Shown here piece by piece: positions 31,485 to 33,286 of a stretch of 33,286 nt of DNA. Positions within the stretch are counted from its first letter, which is position 1. Every line of letters starts with the position of its first letter. A program made the translations under genes and the position numbers. Under the pieces are notes generated by a model. The model was not told the origin of the DNA. It worked only from the letters and a program-made list of their open reading frames with translations, and searched no databases. This DNA comes from Streptomyces sp. UW30. Its GTDB lineage: Bacteria > Actinomycetota > Actinomycetes > Streptomycetales > Streptomycetaceae. The stretch is taken from NCBI RefSeq assembly GCF_008042075.1, contig NZ_RDBN01000008.1, positions 28,928 through 62,213 on the forward strand, in the 5' to 3' direction.

Positions 31485-32663
31485 CTAACGCCGTACCCGC
31501 GGCATCCCCAGACCGATCCACGAGATGATCTCCCGCTGGATCTCGTTGTTGCCGCCGCCGAAGGTGAAGATCACGGCCGAGCGGTAGCCGCGCTCCAGCT
31601 CACCGTGCAGAACGGCGCCCGCCGAGCCCTCCTTCAGCGCCCCCGGTGCGGCGACGATCTCCATCAGCCAGGCGTAGGCGTCACGGCGCGCCTCGGAACC
31701 GTAGACCTTCACGGCGGAGGCGTCCTGCGGGGTGAGCGTGCCGTCCTGGACGGCGCTCACCATCCGCCAGTTGAGGAGCTTGAGCGCGTCGAGCCTGGTG
31801 TGGGTCTGGGCGAGGCGGCGGCGTACCCAGGGCAGGTCGATGACCCGGCGGCCGTCGGCGAGCTTGGTCTCCATGGCCCAGCGCTGGACGTCGTGCAGCG
31901 CGCGGATCGCCATGGTGCCGTGGGCGGCGAGGGTGACGCGCTCGTGGTTGAGCTGGTTGGTGATCAGGCGCCAGCCCTGGTTCTCGGCGCCGACGCGGCG
32001 GGAGACGGGAACCCGGATGTTCTCGTAGTAGCTGGCGGTGGTGTCGTGCGAGGCGAGGGTGTTGATGAGGGTGCAGGAGTAGCCGGGGTCGGTGGTGGGG
32101 ACGAGGAGCATGGTGATGCCCTTGTGGGGCGGGGCGTCCGGGTCGGTGCGGGTCGCCAGCCAGACCCAGTCGGCCGTGTCGCCGTTGGTGGTCCAGATCT
32201 TCTGGCCGTTGACCACGTATTCGTCGCCGTCGCGTACCGCGCGCGTCTTCAGGGACGCGAGGTCGGTGCCCGCCTCGGGCTCGCTGTAGCCGATCGCGAA
32301 GTCGATCTCGCCGGAGAGGATCTTCGGCAGGAAGTACGACTTCTGTTCGTCCGTGCCGTACTGCATGATCGTCGGGCCGACGGTGTTGAGCGCCATGAGG
32401 GGCAGCGGTACGCCCGCCTGGGCGGCCTCGTCGAAGAAGATGAACTGTTCGATGGTGGTCAGGCCGCGTCCGCCGTACTCCTTGGGCCAGCCCACACCGA
32501 GCCAGCCGTCCGCGCCGAGCCGACGGATCGTGCGGCGGTAGTGGCGCTTTTGGGCTGCCGGGTCGGTGAAGCGGGTCTGTGCGAGGTCCGGCACCAGTTC
32601 GGCGAAGTAGTCGCGCAGTTCGCTGCGCAGCCGCTGCTGCTCGGGCGTGTATTCGAGATGCAC
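31485..32663 (-). CDS. acyl-CoA dehydrogenase (FadE-like)
   Basis: A 392-residue FAD-dependent acyl-CoA dehydrogenase, full length. The N-terminal helical domain contains GWLGVGWPKEYGGRGLT. The middle beta-domain has FAIGYSEPEAGTDLASLKTRA and VVNGQKIWTTNGDTADWVWLAT. The C-terminal domain ends FGGGNNEIQREIISWIGLGMPR, as in mycobacterial FadE proteins of steroid side-chain degradation. It oxidises an acyl-CoA to the 2,3-enoyl-CoA; which one is unknown. GTG 32663 is chosen for its GGAGG site six bases upstream. A KstR-like operator at 32708-32721 suggests it belongs to a cholesterol/steroid-type regulon. It has no partner FadE gene alongside, although several steroid FadE enzymes work as heterotetramers. 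Confidence 0.88.
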   Translation of the reverse strand: MHLEYTPEQQRLRSELRDYFAELVPDLAQTRFTDPAAQKRHYRRTIRRLGADGWLGVGWPKEYGGRGLTTIEQFIFFDEAAQAGVPLPLMALNTVGPTIMQYGTDEQKSYFLPKILSGEIDFAIGYSEPEAGTDLASLKTRAVRDGDEYVVNGQKIWTTNGDTADWVWLATRTDPDAPPHKGITMLLVPTTDPGYSCTLINTLASHDTTASYYENIRVPVSRRVGAENQGWRLITNQLNHERVTLAAHGTMAIRALHDVQRWAMETKLADGRRVIDLPWVRRRLAQTHTRLDALKLLNWRMVSAVQDGTLTPQDASAVKVYGSEARRDAYAWLMEIVAAPGALKEGSAGAVLHGELERGYRSAVIFTFGGGNNEIQREIISWIGLGMPRVRR

Positions 32664-32707
32664 GGCGCCTCCAGGCTCCCCAAGAGCGGTCCTGACGGCG
32701 CACACCG

Positions 32708-32721
32708 TAGAACGTGTTCCA
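32708..32721. promoter_or_regulatory. KstR-like operator upstream of acyl-CoA dehydrogenase
   Basis: TAGAACGTGTTCCA fits the KstR recognition pattern TnnAACnnGTTnnA at every fixed position. KstR is the TetR-family repressor of cholesterol catabolism in mycobacteria and relatives. The site is 45 bp upstream of the GTG start, in promoter position. No kstR gene is in the window. Confidence 0.65.
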
Positions 32722-32749
32722 GAAATTGGGAACGGTCAGGCAGGGGTCG

Positions 32750-32786
32750 CCATGAAGTCGCTCACGTAAGAGTTCCCATGAAGTCG
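32750..32786. repeat. 11-bp direct repeat with 26-bp period at the 3' end of the copper-storage gene
   Basis: CCATGAAGTCG occurs at 32750-32760 and 32776-32786. Read on the minus strand, the gene's end DFMGTLT-stop is followed 26 bases later by a second frame-shifted end, DFMATPA-stop. A short tandem duplication that shifted the frame is the simplest reading. Confidence 0.6.
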
Positions 32787-33136
32787 GTGCAAGCCCGCGC
32801 GCACTTCCGGCACGCCTCGGCCGTCGCCTCGCCGCCGGGCTGCGCCTCGAAGGCGTGCGCGCACTCGAGGCAGACCGACCGGCACCACTCCAGCTGGGCG
32901 CGGATCGCGGCCTCGTCGAGGAGGTTCTGCTCGGACAGCACATGGCAGGTCGCGTCGCAGACCTCGGCGCACATGATGCCCCTGCGCCGCACGAGTTCCT
33001 GTTCCCGGGTCCCGTCCGGATCCACCAGGCTCGCGCGCCGGGCACAGGCCCGGGCGCAGTCGGTGCAGGCCTGGGCACACGTGAAGCGGTCCTCCAGGAA
33101 CTGGACGAGCTGTTGCTGGGATGTCGTCGTGGTCAC
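32762..33136 (-). CDS. four-helix-bundle copper-binding protein (Csp family)
   Basis: A 124-residue Cys-rich protein with 13 cysteines in helix-spaced groups: 20/24/27/31, 56/60/64, 85/89/92 and 109/112/116 (for example CAQACTDCARAC and CRKCARAC). This is the pattern of the Csp copper-storage proteins, which form a tetramer of four-helix bundles holding many Cu(I) ions. There is no Tat or Sec signal in the chosen frame, so it would be a cytosolic Csp3-like store. The start is uncertain: GTG 33136 begins the recognisable protein but has no ribosome-binding site; ATG 33214 would add 26 residues running through a hairpin. The last residues appear altered by a 26-bp duplication (32750-32786). Confidence 0.8.
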   Translation of the reverse strand: MTTTTSQQQLVQFLEDRFTCAQACTDCARACARRASLVDPDGTREQELVRRRGIMCAEVCDATCHVLSEQNLLDEAAIRAQLEWCRSVCLECAHAFEAQPGGEATAEACRKCARACTDFMGTLT

Positions 33137-33163
33137 ACAGGCCGGGTAGCCGCAGCGGGTGGG

Positions 33164-33193
33164 GCCAAACCCCGGGTTTCCCGGGGTTCTGGC
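33164..33193. other. strong GC hairpin upstream of the copper-storage gene
   Basis: The inner stem AACCCCGGG/CCCGGGGTT with a TTT loop is extended by GCC/GGC around a one-base bulge. It lies 28 bp upstream of the preferred start. It could end transcription from a gene beyond the window or act as an operator; no T-tract follows on either strand. Confidence 0.5.
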
Positions 33194-33254
33194 CGGCCGC
33201 GATGGACGGATCACACGGTGGGCGGGTGCATGAGGTGTGGGTCGACCACATGGA

Positions 33255-33276
33255 GTGGGCCCACAGGTGGGCCCAC
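33255..33276. repeat. two adjacent GTGGGCCCAC palindromes
   Basis: Perfect 10-bp palindromes at 33255-33264 and 33267-33276, separated by AG. Together they can fold into a hairpin with an 8-bp stem. They may be the terminator of a gene to the right of the window. Confidence 0.5.
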
Positions 33277-33286
33277 ACTCTTGAGG

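Overview
The window looks like a chromosomal segment of a Streptomyces or close relative. It has very high GC with GC-rich third codon positions, GTG starts, a Tat-type signal peptide, SARP and LAL regulators, Ser/Thr kinase-TPR fusions, and one rare TTA codon in a secondary-metabolism gene. No rRNA, tRNA, CRISPR array, insertion sequence or origin was seen.

Layout. 1-1005: the start of a cation/proton antiporter, its TrkA-C regulatory subunit, and the wreck of an alpha/beta hydrolase. 1042-3905: phenylacetate-CoA ligase behind a palindromic operator, convergent with a FadD-like acyl-CoA ligase. 4015-6475: a secreted Ntn-hydrolase acylase (penicillin/aculeacin/AHL acylase type) closed by a textbook terminator. 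6600-12244: a small terpenoid locus made of a cytochrome P450 with a TTA codon, an overlapping class I terpene synthase whose metal-binding NSE triad has Ala in place of Asn, and a LAL-type LuxR regulator. 12269-14952: an acyl-CoA synthetase and a nitronate monooxygenase-like flavoprotein overlapping by GTGA. 15032-16889: an exported beta-lactamase-fold serine hydrolase with promoter/operator sites. 16894-18618: a divergent MmyB-type HTH regulator and SDR around a near-perfect palindrome. 18615-20795: a CrtI-like FAD oxidoreductase and a membrane-anchored DUF4760 protein. 20914-24058: a Ser/Thr kinase with eight TPRs whose 5' end is destroyed by a perfect 108-bp inverted copy of its own interior, then an MpaB-family protein. 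24205-31266: a GMC oxidoreductase, a large SARP regulator, a zinc-binding anti-sigma factor, an ECF sigma factor and a catalase-fold protein. 31485-33286: an acyl-CoA dehydrogenase behind a KstR-like operator, and a Cys-rich copper-storage protein.

The main find is regulatory. Three start regions in the 24-31 kb block (anti-sigma gene, GMC oxidoreductase, catalase-like gene) carry the same two-part element, GTGAACC, exactly 16 bases, CGTAGAG. It resembles the TGAACC/CGT promoters of mycobacterial SigL. The block also encodes an ECF sigma factor and a small protein whose zinc ligands have the spacing of RsrA (C-x25-H-x3-C-x2-C). I infer a compact, autoregulated, probably redox-responsive sigma/anti-sigma circuit that drives a flavin oxidoreductase and an unusual catalase-fold haem protein lacking the distal His.

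The second find is the kinase inverted repeat, which is a template-switch rearrangement, an invertible segment, or an assembly artefact.
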